Source: Streptomyces violaceorubidus (GTDB lineage Bacteria > Actinomycetota > Actinomycetes > Streptomycetales > Streptomycetaceae). From it: DNA of 64,000 nucleotides. Below, one piece after another: positions 24,416 to 34,336 of the stretch (positions are counted from its first letter, which is position 1; each line of letters opens with the position of its first letter). The stretch spans positions 5,450 to 69,449 of the forward strand of contig NZ_JODM01000033.1 in NCBI RefSeq assembly GCF_000717995.1, read 5' to 3'. The position numbers were made by a program, and so were the translations under genes. The notes beneath the pieces are model-generated. The model worked only from the letters and a program-made list of their open reading frames with translations. It was not told where the DNA came from and did not search any database.

Positions 24416-25948
24416 CTACGGGTGTTCCACCCCGTCCTCCAGGCGCTGGCCGCGCAGCAGGTACCAGGACGCCGCGGCGGCGGCAAGCAGCACGGCGGCG
24501 CCGACACCCGCCGCGAGGGTCAGACCGTCGACGAAGGCCTGACGGGCGGAGTCGAGGAGCGCCGCGCCGGTGGGCGCCGGGAGTTGGGCTGCGGCCTCGA
24601 CCGCGCCGCCCAGTGACTCGTGGGCGGCGGCCGGGGTGCCCGCGGGGCCGGTGAAGTCGCGGTAGACACCGGTCACGATGGAGCCGAGCACCGCGATGCC
24701 GAGGGCGGCGCCGAGTTCGTACGCCGTCTCGGAGACCGCGGACGCGGCGCCCGCCTGTTCCCCGGGCACGCTGGAGAGGATCACGTCGGCGGTGACGGTG
24801 AAGGCGAAGCCCGCGCCGAGGCCGACGACGAGGAGGGCCGCGCCGAGCAGCGGATAGCCGGTGTCCTGGCCGATGACCGTCAGCGCGGCGAGCGCCAGAC
24901 CGACGGCGGCGAGCCCGCCGGAGACCACGGCGCGGACCGAGAAGCGCCGGGCCGCGCGGCCCGCGATCAGACCGGCCACCACGGCGCCGACGGCGGCGGG
25001 CAGTTCGGCCAGGCCCGCCTCGAAGGGCCGCCTGCCCTGGACGAGTTGCAGGTACTGGGAGAGGAAGAACACCAGCCCCGACAGGCCCAGGATGGTCAGC
25101 AGGTCGGCCAGGACGGCGCCGCTGAAGCCGCGGTTGCGGAACAGGCGCATGTCGAGCAGCGGGAGCGGCATGGTCAGCTGGCGGCGGACGAAGCCGTAGA
25201 GCGCGGCGGCGCCCAGCAGGCCCGCGGCGAGCGTGGCCCAGGCGAATCCGTGGGCGGCGGTCTCCTTGACCGCGTACACGACGCCGACCATGCCGATCAG
25301 CGACAGGGCGACGCTGGCCAGGTCCCAGGGACCCGGGTTCGGGTTGCGGGACTCGGGCAGCAGCTTGACGCCGACGACGACCAGGACGGCCATCACGGGC
25401 AGGTTGATCAGGAAGACCGAGCCCCACCAGAAGTGCTCCAGCAGGAACCCCCCGACGACCGGACCGACCGCCGCACCGGCGGAGGCGGCCGCGCCCCAGA
25501 TGCCGACGGCGAGGCTGCGTTCGCGCGGGTCGTGGAAGAGGTTGCGGATCAGGGCGAGGGTGGCGGGCATCAGGGTGGCGCCCGCGACGCCGAGCAGGGC
25601 CCGGGCGAGGATCATCACCTCGGGGGTGTGCGCGTAGGCGTTGAGGACGGAGATCGCGCCGAACGCGGTGGCGCCGACGAGCAGGATCCGTTTGCGTCCG
25701 ATGCGGTCGCCGAGGCTGCCCATGGAGACGAGCAGGCCGGCGATGACGAAGGAGTAGACGTCGCCGATCCAGAGCAGCTGGGTGCCGGAGGGTGCGAGGT
25801 CCTCACTGATGTAGGGAGTCGCGAGACCGAGGACGGTCGCGTCGACGGCCACCAGCAGCACGGCCAGCACCAGGACGGACAGCGCCAGCCAGCGGCCGGG
25901 GCGCTTCACCGCCTCGGTCGGGTGGGCCGGCTGCAGGGTGCGGGTCAT
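24416..25948 (-). CDS. MFS drug-efflux transporter (EmrB/QacA, DHA2 type)
   Basis: 510 residues, about 14 helices. DHA2 hallmarks are AVLLVAVDATVLGLATPYISEDL in helix 1, GSLGDRIGRKRILLVGATAFG (motif A), RALLGVAGATLMPATLALI (motif B) and GIWGAAASAGAAVGPVVGGFLLEHFWWGSVFLINLPV (motif C, antiporter). It should export hydrophobic cations or drugs using the proton gradient. The start overlaps the stop of the TetR gene (ATGA), with GAGAGGAACC as ribosome site. Efflux is probably induced when a ligand releases TetR. Confidence 0.93.
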   Translation of the reverse strand: MTRTLQPAHPTEAVKRPGRWLALSVLVLAVLLVAVDATVLGLATPYISEDLAPSGTQLLWIGDVYSFVIAGLLVSMGSLGDRIGRKRILLVGATAFGAISVLNAYAHTPEVMILARALLGVAGATLMPATLALIRNLFHDPRERSLAVGIWGAAASAGAAVGPVVGGFLLEHFWWGSVFLINLPVMAVLVVVGVKLLPESRNPNPGPWDLASVALSLIGMVGVVYAVKETAAHGFAWATLAAGLLGAAALYGFVRRQLTMPLPLLDMRLFRNRGFSGAVLADLLTILGLSGLVFFLSQYLQLVQGRRPFEAGLAELPAAVGAVVAGLIAGRAARRFSVRAVVSGGLAAVGLALAALTVIGQDTGYPLLGAALLVVGLGAGFAFTVTADVILSSVPGEQAGAASAVSETAYELGAALGIAVLGSIVTGVYRDFTGPAGTPAAAHESLGGAVEAAAQLPAPTGAALLDSARQAFVDGLTLAAGVGAAVLLAAAAASWYLLRGQRLEDGVEHP

Positions 25949-26496
25949 GGTTCCTCTCTCCGGAGCGCGCCGCCGAGCAGCAGCTCGACGATCATGTGGG
26001 TGAAGTCGTTGCGGGCCACGCGGCCCTCGGCCACCGCCCAGGCGCCGGAGGCCAGCAGGCCGTACAGCGCCTCGGTGAGCCAGGCGGGCGTGAGGTCGAT
26101 GCGGAACTCGCCGCTCTCCTGGCCCCTGCGGAACAGCTCGGTGAGCCCGGCGTCGATGCGGGCCCAGCCCTCGTTCTGCTCCTCGCCCTCGAACAGCTGG
26201 TTCTCGGTGTAGAGGAAGGCGAGCAGACCGGCGGAGGGCTCCATCGCGCGGACCAGCCGGCGCACCGCTTCGGCCGCCGGGCCCTCGTCGGTCCGGGCCG
26301 CCGCGAGGGCGGCCTCGCACTCGGCGATGCCGAGCGACTCCAGGGCGCGGACGAGGGCGTCGCGCCCGGCGAAGTGCCGGTGCAGGGTGGCCCGGCTGAG
26401 TCCGGCGGCCCTGGCGACCTCGTCCATGGTCGCGGTGGATTTCCGGGTCAGCAGGATTGCGGCGCTGCGCAGTACCTGTTCACGATCGACAGCCAT
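25945..26496 (-). CDS. TetR-family repressor of the efflux operon
   Basis: 183 residues starting MAVDREQV (ATG 26496). The N-terminal helix-turn-helix is ATMDEVARAAGLSRATLHRHFAGRDALVRAL. The ligand-binding C-terminal part is Leu/Ala-rich and includes FLYTENQLFEGEEQ and an MFS-type TetR_C pattern. It is the first gene of the TetR-MFS operon, and a palindromic operator lies just upstream, so it most likely represses itself and the transporter. The inducer is unknown. Confidence 0.92.
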   Translation of the reverse strand: MAVDREQVLRSAAILLTRKSTATMDEVARAAGLSRATLHRHFAGRDALVRALESLGIAECEAALAAARTDEGPAAEAVRRLVRAMEPSAGLLAFLYTENQLFEGEEQNEGWARIDAGLTELFRRGQESGEFRIDLTPAWLTEALYGLLASGAWAVAEGRVARNDFTHMIVELLLGGALRREEP

Positions 26497-26534
26497 GAGA
26501 CAACGATAACCCACATGAGACATTCTTGTCTCAT
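26495..26534. promoter_or_regulatory. TetR operator
   Basis: A perfect palindrome with 8-bp arms, ATGAGACA-TTCT-TGTCTCAT, at 26515-26534. A third ATGAGACA half-site lies 20 bp away at 26495-26502, over the start codon. It begins 18 bp upstream of the TetR ATG, the expected place for autoregulation. Confidence 0.8.
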
Positions 26535-26592
26535 GCCGGGCATGCGTGACTCAGCCCTCGGGGCGGTCACGGGGTCCAGCGGGGGCGGCGGC

Positions 26593-27564
26593 TCAGTGCC
26601 AGGGCAACTGCCCGCGGTGCTCCCAGTAGGCGTGCGGGTCCTCGGCGAGCGCGCCGAGGCGCGCCACCTGGTCGTCGTCGAGGTCGACCACGGCGGCGTG
26701 CAGATTGGAGCCGAGCTGGTTGACCGTCGCCGCGCCGGACAGCACGACACCGGCCCAGGGCTGCCGCAGGACCAGGGCGAGGGCGACCGCGTCGCAGCCC
26801 AGGGCCGTCTCCTCGGCGACGGCCTTCAGGACGTGGGGGGCGTGCGGCTCCGCGAGGCGGCCGTTGGCCATGCCCTCCTTCACGATCACCGTGAGCCCGG
26901 CCTCGTGCGCCTCGGCCAGCGCGGGTCCGGCGGAGGTCTCCAGCGCGTTGTACGTCGACTGGACGGTACGGAAGAGGGGCTCGCCGTCGACGGTCACGGC
27001 GAGCGCGGCGCGGATGGTCTCGGCCTGGGCGGGGCCGCTGGTGGAGAAGCCGACGGTGCTGCCCTGCGCGGCGGCCTCGGCCAGCCTGTCGTGCAGTTCC
27101 TTGTCGGTGAGGGCGGGGCTGTCCGGGGTGAGCGAGTGGATCTGGTACAGGTCGAGCCGGTCGCCGAGCAGGGCGTCGGTCTCGGCGCGCTGGCGCTCGT
27201 AGGTGGCGACGCCGTGGTCCTTGACCTCGTGCTTCTCGGCGTCGGTGGACCAGTCGGCGGTGTAGGTGTAGCCCCACTTGCTGCCGACGACCACGTCGTC
27301 GACGTCCGGGCGGTCCCGGAGCCAGCCGGCCAGGAACTCCTCCGAACGGCCGTAGGAGCGGGCCGCGTCGAAGTAGCGCACGCCCTGGGCGTAGGCGGCG
27401 TCGAGGAGGTCGTGGGTGCGTTCGCGCAGCGCCTCGACGGAGCGGTCCGCTCCGAGGTCGCGGTCGCGGCCGAGGTTGATGTAGCCGGGGCGGCCCACGG
27501 CGGCGAGACCCAGTCCGATGTGGCAGGTGGGGGTGGTCGCCGCGGCCAGGCGGGCGAAGGGCAT
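26593..27564 (-). CDS. Aldo/keto reductase
   Basis: 323 residues of the AKR barrel. Catalytic residues are visible in order: VRYFDAARSYGRSEEFL (Asp and Tyr), VVVGSKWGYTY (Lys) and LDLYQIHSLTPDS (His). The NADPH-binding end includes WAGVVLSGAATVNQLGSNL. It reduces aldehydes or ketones; substrate unknown. The start is preceded by an unusual 8-bp tandem repeat array and lies 167 bp downstream of argH, so a separate promoter is likely. Confidence 0.91.
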   Translation of the reverse strand: MPFARLAAATTPTCHIGLGLAAVGRPGYINLGRDRDLGADRSVEALRERTHDLLDAAYAQGVRYFDAARSYGRSEEFLAGWLRDRPDVDDVVVGSKWGYTYTADWSTDAEKHEVKDHGVATYERQRAETDALLGDRLDLYQIHSLTPDSPALTDKELHDRLAEAAAQGSTVGFSTSGPAQAETIRAALAVTVDGEPLFRTVQSTYNALETSAGPALAEAHEAGLTVIVKEGMANGRLAEPHAPHVLKAVAEETALGCDAVALALVLRQPWAGVVLSGAATVNQLGSNLHAAVVDLDDDQVARLGALAEDPHAYWEHRGQLPWH

Positions 27565-27592
27565 CGCGGGCTCCGTTCGGTCGGCTGCTGAA

Positions 27593-27680
27593 GCTGTTGA
27601 GCTGCTGGGCTGTTCAGCTGCTGCGCTGCTCAGCTACTGGGCTGCTCAGCTACTGAGCTGTTCAGCTGGTGGGCTGTTGA
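27593..27680. repeat. 8-bp tandem repeat array, 11 units
   Basis: Eleven consecutive octamers of the form GCTGYTSA / GCTRCTGR fill 88 bp between argH and the aldo/keto reductase gene, many creating AGCT. Some pair into a 16-bp higher-order unit (GCTGCTCA+GCTACTGG, GCTGCTCA+GCTACTGA). The array starts 29 bp upstream of the reductase start codon. Confidence 0.85.
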
Positions 27681-27730
27681 CCAACGTAACCGCGATGCCC
27701 CTCGGGCACACAGGCTGCCGGCGCCCGCCG

Positions 27731-29170
<1,440 letters not shown>

Positions 29171-29188
29171 TCACCGTACGATCACTGT

Positions 29189-29217
29189 CATGCATGAGTA
29201 TGCAGAACTCTGCATGT
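29189..29217. promoter_or_regulatory. ARG box upstream of argH
   Basis: Three TGCA tetramers spaced exactly 10 bp apart (29191, 29201, 29211) form two overlapping palindromes, TGCAT-N4-ATGCA and TGCAGA-N2-TCTGCA. One helical turn per step fits the hexameric ArgR. The argC promoter has the same TGCA-N6-TGCA unit. ArgR is encoded in the window. Confidence 0.7.
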
Positions 29218-29277
29218 TTCGTCAATCTTGCGGAGTGGCGCCGCCCGCCCCGCACCGCGCCCCCATAATCGTTAGAC

Positions 29278-29865
29278 ATGGGAAAGACTTATGAGCGCAT
29301 AGACGGCAGACTCCGCACCTTCATCGAGGCGCAGCCCCTCTTCTTCACCGCCACCGCTCCCCTGGCCGGCGACGGCACGGTCAACCTGTCCCCCAAGGGC
29401 CTCACGGGCTGCTTCGCGGTGCTCGACGAACTGACCGTGGCCTACCTCGACTTCGCGGGTTCCAACGCGGAGACGATCGCCCACCTGCGGGAGAACGGGC
29501 GGATCACCCTGATGTGGTGCGCCTTCCAGGGCCCGCCGAACATCGTGCGGGTGCACGGCCGGGGCGAGCCGGTCTTCCGCGACGACCCCCGCTTCGCCGA
29601 GTTGCTCACCCACTTCCCGGACATCGACCCCACCGCGCACGGACTGCGCGCGGTCATCGTGGTGAGCGCCGAACGCATCCGCGACACCTGCGGCTACGCC
29701 GTCCCCTTCATGGCCTACGAGAGCGACCGCAACCTGCACGGCAAGCGGTTCGCGCGGGAGGACGACGCCTCGCTCAGCGCGTACTTCACCAAGAAGGAGC
29801 ACATCGCCTCCAGCATCGACGGCCTTCCCGGGCTGCCGTTGCCGCTGCCTCCTTCTACCGTCTGA
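29278..29865 (+). CDS. Pyridoxamine 5'-phosphate oxidase-family (FMN-binding split barrel) protein
   Basis: 195 residues with the split-barrel flavin fold: FFTATAPLAGDGTVNLSPKGLTGCFAVLDELTVAYLDFAGSNAETIAHLRENGRITLMWC is continuous fold sequence here (read as separate strands), ending FTKKEHIASSIDGLPGL. Members of this group bind FMN or F420 and few have known substrates, so a role in vitamin B6 metabolism should not be assumed. ATG at 29278. Divergent from argH with 119 bp between. The L,D-transpeptidase gene starts three bases after its stop. Confidence 0.82.
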   Translation: MGKTYERIDGRLRTFIEAQPLFFTATAPLAGDGTVNLSPKGLTGCFAVLDELTVAYLDFAGSNAETIAHLRENGRITLMWCAFQGPPNIVRVHGRGEPVFRDDPRFAELLTHFPDIDPTAHGLRAVIVVSAERIRDTCGYAVPFMAYESDRNLHGKRFAREDDASLSAYFTKKEHIASSIDGLPGLPLPLPPSTV

Positions 29866-29868
29866 ACC

Positions 29869-30582
29869 ATGCCTCCCGGTGCCGTCGCCGTCCTCGTGTC
29901 CGCCGCCTCCCTCCTCCTGCTCGGCGCCGCCCCCGCCGACGGGCCCACCGCCCCGCCGCTGCCGACCCGGATGGCCGACACCGGCGGCGGCACCCAGCTG
30001 ATCACCGCCGTCGCGCCGGACACCGGCTCGACCACGGGCACCGTCACCTGGTGGGACCACGAGGGCGACGGGCACTGGGTGGCGGCCGGTTCCGCGCCCG
30101 CCCGCTTCGGGTCCGGCGGACTCGCCGACGGACCGACGCGCGTCCAGGGCACCAGCACCACCCCGACCGGCCTGTACGACCTGCCCTACGCCTTCGGCAT
30201 CGAACCCGCGCCGCCCGGCACGGCGTACCGGTACCGTCCGGTCCGCGAGGACTCCTGGTGGTGCCAGGACAACGCCTCCCGCTCCTACAACCGCTGGACC
30301 GAGCCGCGCCCCGCCGACTGCCGGGCCGCCGAGGCCGAGCACCTGGTCACCTACACCGCCCAGTACGCCCACGCCCTGGTCGTCGGCTTCAACTACGAGC
30401 GCCCGGTGCACGGCCGCGGCGCGGGCATCTTCCTGCACGTCAACGGGCGCGGGGCGACCGCGGGATGCGTGTCGGTGCCGAAGGAGGCGATGCGGCGGAT
30501 CCTGCGGTGGGCCGAGCCGGGGCAGCGGCCGCACCTCGCCATCGGCACCGAGGGCGGGGCGACCGCGGTCACCCGGTACTGA
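29869..30582 (+). CDS. Secreted L,D-transpeptidase-fold (YkuD) protein
   Basis: 237 residues. A hydrophobic signal (VAVLVSAASLLLLGAAPADG) exports it. The C-terminal domain carries the YkuD catalytic motif GIFLHVNGRGATAGCVSVP (His and Cys). Mid-region: STTPTGLYDLPYAFG and SWWCQDNASRSYNRW. The family forms or edits peptidoglycan cross-links or attaches proteins; this catalytic-domain-only form is common in Streptomyces. It follows the PNPOx-like gene after three bases, suggesting coupling, though the two functions have no evident link. Confidence 0.87.
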   Translation: MPPGAVAVLVSAASLLLLGAAPADGPTAPPLPTRMADTGGGTQLITAVAPDTGSTTGTVTWWDHEGDGHWVAAGSAPARFGSGGLADGPTRVQGTSTTPTGLYDLPYAFGIEPAPPGTAYRYRPVREDSWWCQDNASRSYNRWTEPRPADCRAAEAEHLVTYTAQYAHALVVGFNYERPVHGRGAGIFLHVNGRGATAGCVSVPKEAMRRILRWAEPGQRPHLAIGTEGGATAVTRY

Positions 30583-30671
30583 ACGCGGACGCCATCGCCG
30601 GCGCGGGCTGAACGCTCGCCGGGCACGGCGCGTATCTGTGGGCCAAGGGCCGAGTCCCCCACGGAGGAACC

Positions 30672-32054
30672 GTGACCACCACGCTCGCCGGCGGCCGTGC
30701 CGCCCGCCGCCAGACGATGCGGCGCATCCGTCCGCGCCGCTCCCCCGCCGTCCCCCTGCTGCTCGCCGTGTGGGCGGGCGCGGCGGGCGTGTTGTGGCTG
30801 TGGTGGCGCAACACGCCCGCCATCTCCGACGACACGGGCAGGATCCTCGGCGCCGGGCGGATCACCGGCCTGCTCGCCGGGTACCTGATGGCGCTGGTGG
30901 TGCTCCAGATGGCCCGGGTGCCGGCCCTGGAGCGGCGTGTCGGGTCCGACCGGGTCGCCCGCTGGCACGCCATGACCGGCCGCTACACCCTCTGCCTGGT
31001 CCTGGCCCACGTCCTCCTGATCATGTGGGGCTACGCGGCGCAGGCGGGCCGGGGTCCCGGCGACATCGTCGGCCAGACGGTCGACTCGGTGAACCGGCTG
31101 CCCGACCTGGGCAAGGCGGCCGTCGGCACCGGCCTGCTGGTCGTCATCGGGCTGCTGTCCATCGGCCCCGTCCGCCGCCGGATCCCGTACGACGCCTGGT
31201 ACCACGTGCACCTGCTCACCTACGCGGCGGTGTTCCTGACCTTCTGGCACCAGCTGACCACCGGCAACGACCTCGCCGTCGAACCGGCCGCCAAGACCGT
31301 CTGGTACGCGCTGTACGGCTCGGTGACCGCGCTCGTGCTCTGGTACCGCGTACTGACCCCCCTCCGGCTCAACCTGCGGCACCGGATGCGGGTGGAGGCG
31401 GTGATCGAGGAGACGCCCGGGATCGTGTCGGTGCTCATCGGCGGGCGCCGGCTGCACCGGATGGGCGCGGAGGCCGGGCAGTTCTTCCGCTGGCGGTTCC
31501 TGGCGCCGGGCATGCGGTTCAGCTCGCACCCGTACTCGCTGTCGGCGGCGCCCCGCCCGGACATGCTGCGGATCACCGTGAAGGCGATCGGTGACCACAG
31601 CGCCCGGCTGCGTGAGCTGGCGCCCGGCACCCGGGTGTGGGCGGAGGGCCCGTACGGCGCCCTGACCGCCCGGCGCCGCAGCCGCGGCAAGGTGCTGCTG
31701 GTGGCGGGCGGGGTGGGGATCACGCCGATGCGGGCGCTGTTCGAGACGCTGCCCGGCGCGTCCGGCGACATCACGCTGCTCTACCGGGCCAACAGCACCC
31801 AGGACCTGGCGCTGTGGGACGAGCTGGCCTCGATCGCCGACGAACGCGGCGCCCGGCTGATGTACGCGGTCAACAGCCCGGACGGCCGGCGCCCGGACAT
31901 CTCGGCCGAGACCCTGGCCCGGAAGATCCCGGACGTCGAGCGCCACGACGTCTTCCTGTGCGGGCCGCCCGGCTTCGCCCAGTCGGTGTACGAGGCACTG
32001 CGCGGCGCGGGGGTCCCCGCTCGCCGTATCCACCACGAGTCGTTCGAGATGTGA
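30672..32054 (+). CDS. Ferric-reductase-like transmembrane oxidoreductase (haem, FAD, NAD(P)H)
   Basis: 460 residues, GTG at 30672 after GGAGGAACC. The N-terminal half (about 20-225) has six helices of the ferric-reductase-like domain, with His in RWHAMTGRYTLCLVLAHVLL and YHVHLLTYAAVFLTFWHQL likely to hold haem. The C-terminal half is a ferredoxin-reductase domain: SSHPYSLSAAP for FAD, VLLVAGGVGITPMRALFE and DVFLCGPPGFAQSVYEAL for NAD(P)H. It should move electrons from cytosolic NAD(P)H across the membrane. The next two genes encode an FMN-carrier protein and its flavin transferase, which probably receive those electrons outside. Confidence 0.9.
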   Translation: MTTTLAGGRAARRQTMRRIRPRRSPAVPLLLAVWAGAAGVLWLWWRNTPAISDDTGRILGAGRITGLLAGYLMALVVLQMARVPALERRVGSDRVARWHAMTGRYTLCLVLAHVLLIMWGYAAQAGRGPGDIVGQTVDSVNRLPDLGKAAVGTGLLVVIGLLSIGPVRRRIPYDAWYHVHLLTYAAVFLTFWHQLTTGNDLAVEPAAKTVWYALYGSVTALVLWYRVLTPLRLNLRHRMRVEAVIEETPGIVSVLIGGRRLHRMGAEAGQFFRWRFLAPGMRFSSHPYSLSAAPRPDMLRITVKAIGDHSARLRELAPGTRVWAEGPYGALTARRRSRGKVLLVAGGVGITPMRALFETLPGASGDITLLYRANSTQDLALWDELASIADERGARLMYAVNSPDGRRPDISAETLARKIPDVERHDVFLCGPPGFAQSVYEALRGAGVPARRIHHESFEM

Positions 32055-32081
32055 GCGACGGACATCGGGAGTCCAGGACAG

Positions 32082-32858
32082 ATGAGGAAAAGCCACCCCG
32101 TTCGGCGTGCCGTGCTCGCCGGGGCCGCCACGGTGTCCGGGATCGTGCTGCTGCTGTCGCTGAAACCGGGGTCCGACCCGGGCTCCGCCTCGGCGGCGGG
32201 CGGTGCGGCCCCGCCCGTGGCCGCGCAGTCGCCGCAGGGCGGCCGGGGAACCGGGGACGGCGCGGTCACGGGTGACGCGGTCCGCACGCGGTACGGCCCC
32301 GTGCAGGTCCGGCTCACCGTGAGCGGCGGGAAGATCACCGGGGCCGAGGCCGTGCGGGCGCCCGAGGGCGGGCAGAGCGACCGGGTCACCGCCGACGCGG
32401 TGCCCAGGCTCAACCGGGCGGCGGTCGCGGCCGGCAGCGCCGACATCGACGCGGTGTCGGGGGCCACCTACACCAGTGCCGGATACGTGAAGTCCCTCCA
32501 GTCGGCCCTGGACAAGGCCGCCGCGGCGACCGGATCCAACGCCGAAGCCGGAGCCGCCGAAGAGGGCGCCGGAGCCGGGCAGGGCACGCAGGTGCTCACC
32601 GGGGACGCCGCGCAGACCGAGTACGGACCCGTGCAGGTCCGGGTCACCGTCAGCGGCGGGAGGATCACCGGCGCCGAGGCCCTCCAGGCGCCCAAGGGCG
32701 GTCGCAGCGACCAGGTCACCGCCGACGCCGTGCCCAAGCTCAACCGGGCGGCCGTCGCGGCCGGGAACGCCGACATCGACGCGGTCTCCGGCGCCACCTG
32801 CACCAGCGCCGGGTACCGGCGGTCCCTCCAGTCGGCGCTGGACCGGGCCGGTGGCTGA
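32082..32858 (+). CDS. Exported protein with two FMN-binding domains
   Basis: 258 residues. The N-terminus HPVRRAVLAGAATVSG-IVLLLSL is a signal or anchor with twin Arg, possibly Tat. Two FMN_bind units follow (about 55-150 and 165-258). They are close copies at DNA level, each ending in the ApbE recognition motif DAVSGAT; the acceptor Thr are about residues 129 and 239. In this family FMN is attached covalently through phosphate. A Gly/Ala/Glu linker joins the domains. It likely acts as an outside electron carrier for the membrane reductase. The ApbE gene overlaps its end by 8 bp. Confidence 0.92.
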   Translation: MRKSHPVRRAVLAGAATVSGIVLLLSLKPGSDPGSASAAGGAAPPVAAQSPQGGRGTGDGAVTGDAVRTRYGPVQVRLTVSGGKITGAEAVRAPEGGQSDRVTADAVPRLNRAAVAAGSADIDAVSGATYTSAGYVKSLQSALDKAAAATGSNAEAGAAEEGAGAGQGTQVLTGDAAQTEYGPVQVRVTVSGGRITGAEALQAPKGGRSDQVTADAVPKLNRAAVAAGNADIDAVSGATCTSAGYRRSLQSALDRAGG

Positions 32859-33654
32859 CACCGGCGCCGGGTCCGCACGGACTCCCGCCGCGGTGCGTCA
32901 GGTGGAGGAGGCGATGGGGACCGTCTTCTCCATCGACGTCCGCGGCGGGGAACCGGCGGCCGTCCGGGCGGCGCTGGACGAGGCGGTCGCCGGGCTGCAC
33001 CGGGCCGACGAGGTGTTCTCCACCTACCGGGACGGCAGCCAGATCTCCCGGCTGGCGCGCGGGGAACTGACCGTCGCCGCCTGCGCGCCGGAGGTCGCCG
33101 AGGTACTGGAGCTGGCGGCCGAGGCGGAGCGGGTGAGCGAGGGCTGGTTCAGCACGCGGTACGAGGGGCGGCTCGACCCGACGGGGATCGTCAAGGGCTG
33201 GGCCGTGGAGCGCGCCGCGCGGCGGATCGCGGCGGCGGGCGGTGCGAGCGGGGTCAGCGTCAACGGCGGCGGGGACGTCCAGTTGCTCGGGTCACCGGGT
33301 GCGGCGCGGCCCTGGCGGGTCGGGGTGTCGGACCCGCTGCGTCCGGGCGGCCTCGCGGCGGTCGTCTCGGCGGCGGGGACCGCGGAGCTGGCCGTGGCGA
33401 CGTCCGGTTCCGCCGAGCGCGGCCCGCATGTCGTCGACCCGCGCACGGGCCGCTCGGCGGTGACCGACCTGCTGTCCGTGACGGTGGTGGCGCCCCGGCT
33501 GACGTGGGCGGACTGCTGGGCGACGGCGGCGTTCGCGATGGGGGCGCGGGAGGGGTTGCGGTGGCTGGAGTCGCTGCCAGATGTCGAGGGGCTGCTGATC
33601 ACGGCGGGGGACGAGGTGCGGTGCACGGGGGGACTGGCGGCCCGTCTGGGCTGA
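32851..33654 (+). CDS. apbE: FAD:protein FMN transferase
   Basis: 267 residues from GTG at 32851, overlapping the FMN-carrier gene. ApbE motifs: AMGTVFSIDV, EVFSTYRDGSQISRL, LDPTGIVKGWAVERAARRI, GVSVNGGGDVQLLG and HVVDPRTGRSA. It transfers FMN from FAD to Thr in the DxxSGAT sites of its neighbour, with Mg. There is no signal peptide or lipobox, although many ApbE proteins are exported; if this one is cytosolic, its substrate must be flavinylated before export, which would suit Tat. The three genes form one unit. Confidence 0.93.
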   Translation: MADTGAGSARTPAAVRQVEEAMGTVFSIDVRGGEPAAVRAALDEAVAGLHRADEVFSTYRDGSQISRLARGELTVAACAPEVAEVLELAAEAERVSEGWFSTRYEGRLDPTGIVKGWAVERAARRIAAAGGASGVSVNGGGDVQLLGSPGAARPWRVGVSDPLRPGGLAAVVSAAGTAELAVATSGSAERGPHVVDPRTGRSAVTDLLSVTVVAPRLTWADCWATAAFAMGAREGLRWLESLPDVEGLLITAGDEVRCTGGLAARLG

Positions 33655-33717
33655 GGTACCGGCGTTGCCACTCGCCGCGGTGGCGTCGTGCCGATGTGGC
33701 CGACCTTGCCGCGAACA

Positions 33718-33789
33718 CCCTGGGGGCGCGGGGAACCGCGCGACCGGCCTCGGCGTGCCCGCGGTCGGCAGACCACCGCACCGCCCCCT
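33718..33789. repeat. Dispersed GGGGCGCGGGG intergenic repeat, copy 1
   Basis: Core GGGGGCGCGGGGAACCGCG, then CGACCGGCC and CCCGCGG. Ends form an inverted repeat (33722-33728 with 33782-33788). It fills the gap between convergent apbE and argR and abuts the argR stop. Similar copies lie at 50803 and 56789. Confidence 0.75.
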
Positions 33790-34329
33790 TCAGGCCCCGT
33801 TCTGCGCCAACCGCAGCAAGTGGTCCGCCAGAGCCTGCCCACCCGTCGGCTCCCGGCTGATCAGCATCAGCGTGTCGTCGCCCGCGATCGTTCCCAGGAT
33901 GTCGTGCAGCTCCGCCTGGTCGATCGCCGAGGCGAGGAACTGCGCCGCCCCCGGAGGGGTCCGCAGGACCACGAGGTTCGCCGACGCCTCCGCGGAGATC
34001 AGCAGCTCCGCGGAGAGCCGCCGCATCCGCTCCTCCTTGGCCGACTCCCCGAGCGGGGCCCGCGGGGTGCGGAAGCCGCCCTCGCTGGGCACCGCGTAGA
34101 TGAGGTCGCCGTCGGTGTTGCGGATCTTGACCGCGTTCAGCTCGTCCAGGTCCCGGGAGAGCGTCGCCTGGGTGACGGTGAGCCCGTCGTCGGCGAGCAG
34201 CTTCGCCAGCTGGCTCTGCGAGCGCACCGCCTGCCGGTTGAGGATGTCCACGATCCGGCGGTGGCGTGCGGTGCGGGTCTGCGGCAGGGCCGGCCCCGCC
34301 GTCTGCTCGTGCTCCTGCGCGTGGCTCAT
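33790..34329 (-). CDS. argR: Arginine repressor ArgR
   Basis: 179 residues from ATG at 34329. The N-terminal winged helix is [50 protein letters not shown]. The C-terminal oligomerisation and arginine-binding domain includes [39 protein letters not shown] with the GTIAGDDT arginine loop. Arginine-bound hexamers bind ARG boxes, seen here before argC and argH. It is the last gene of the argCJBDR run, seven bases after argD, so it is repressed with the pathway it controls. Confidence 0.96.
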   Translation of the reverse strand: MSHAQEHEQTAGPALPQTRTARHRRIVDILNRQAVRSQSQLAKLLADDGLTVTQATLSRDLDELNAVKIRNTDGDLIYAVPSEGGFRTPRAPLGESAKEERMRRLSAELLISAEASANLVVLRTPPGAAQFLASAIDQAELHDILGTIAGDDTLMLISREPTGGQALADHLLRLAQNGA

Positions 34330-34336
34330 CGTCGTC

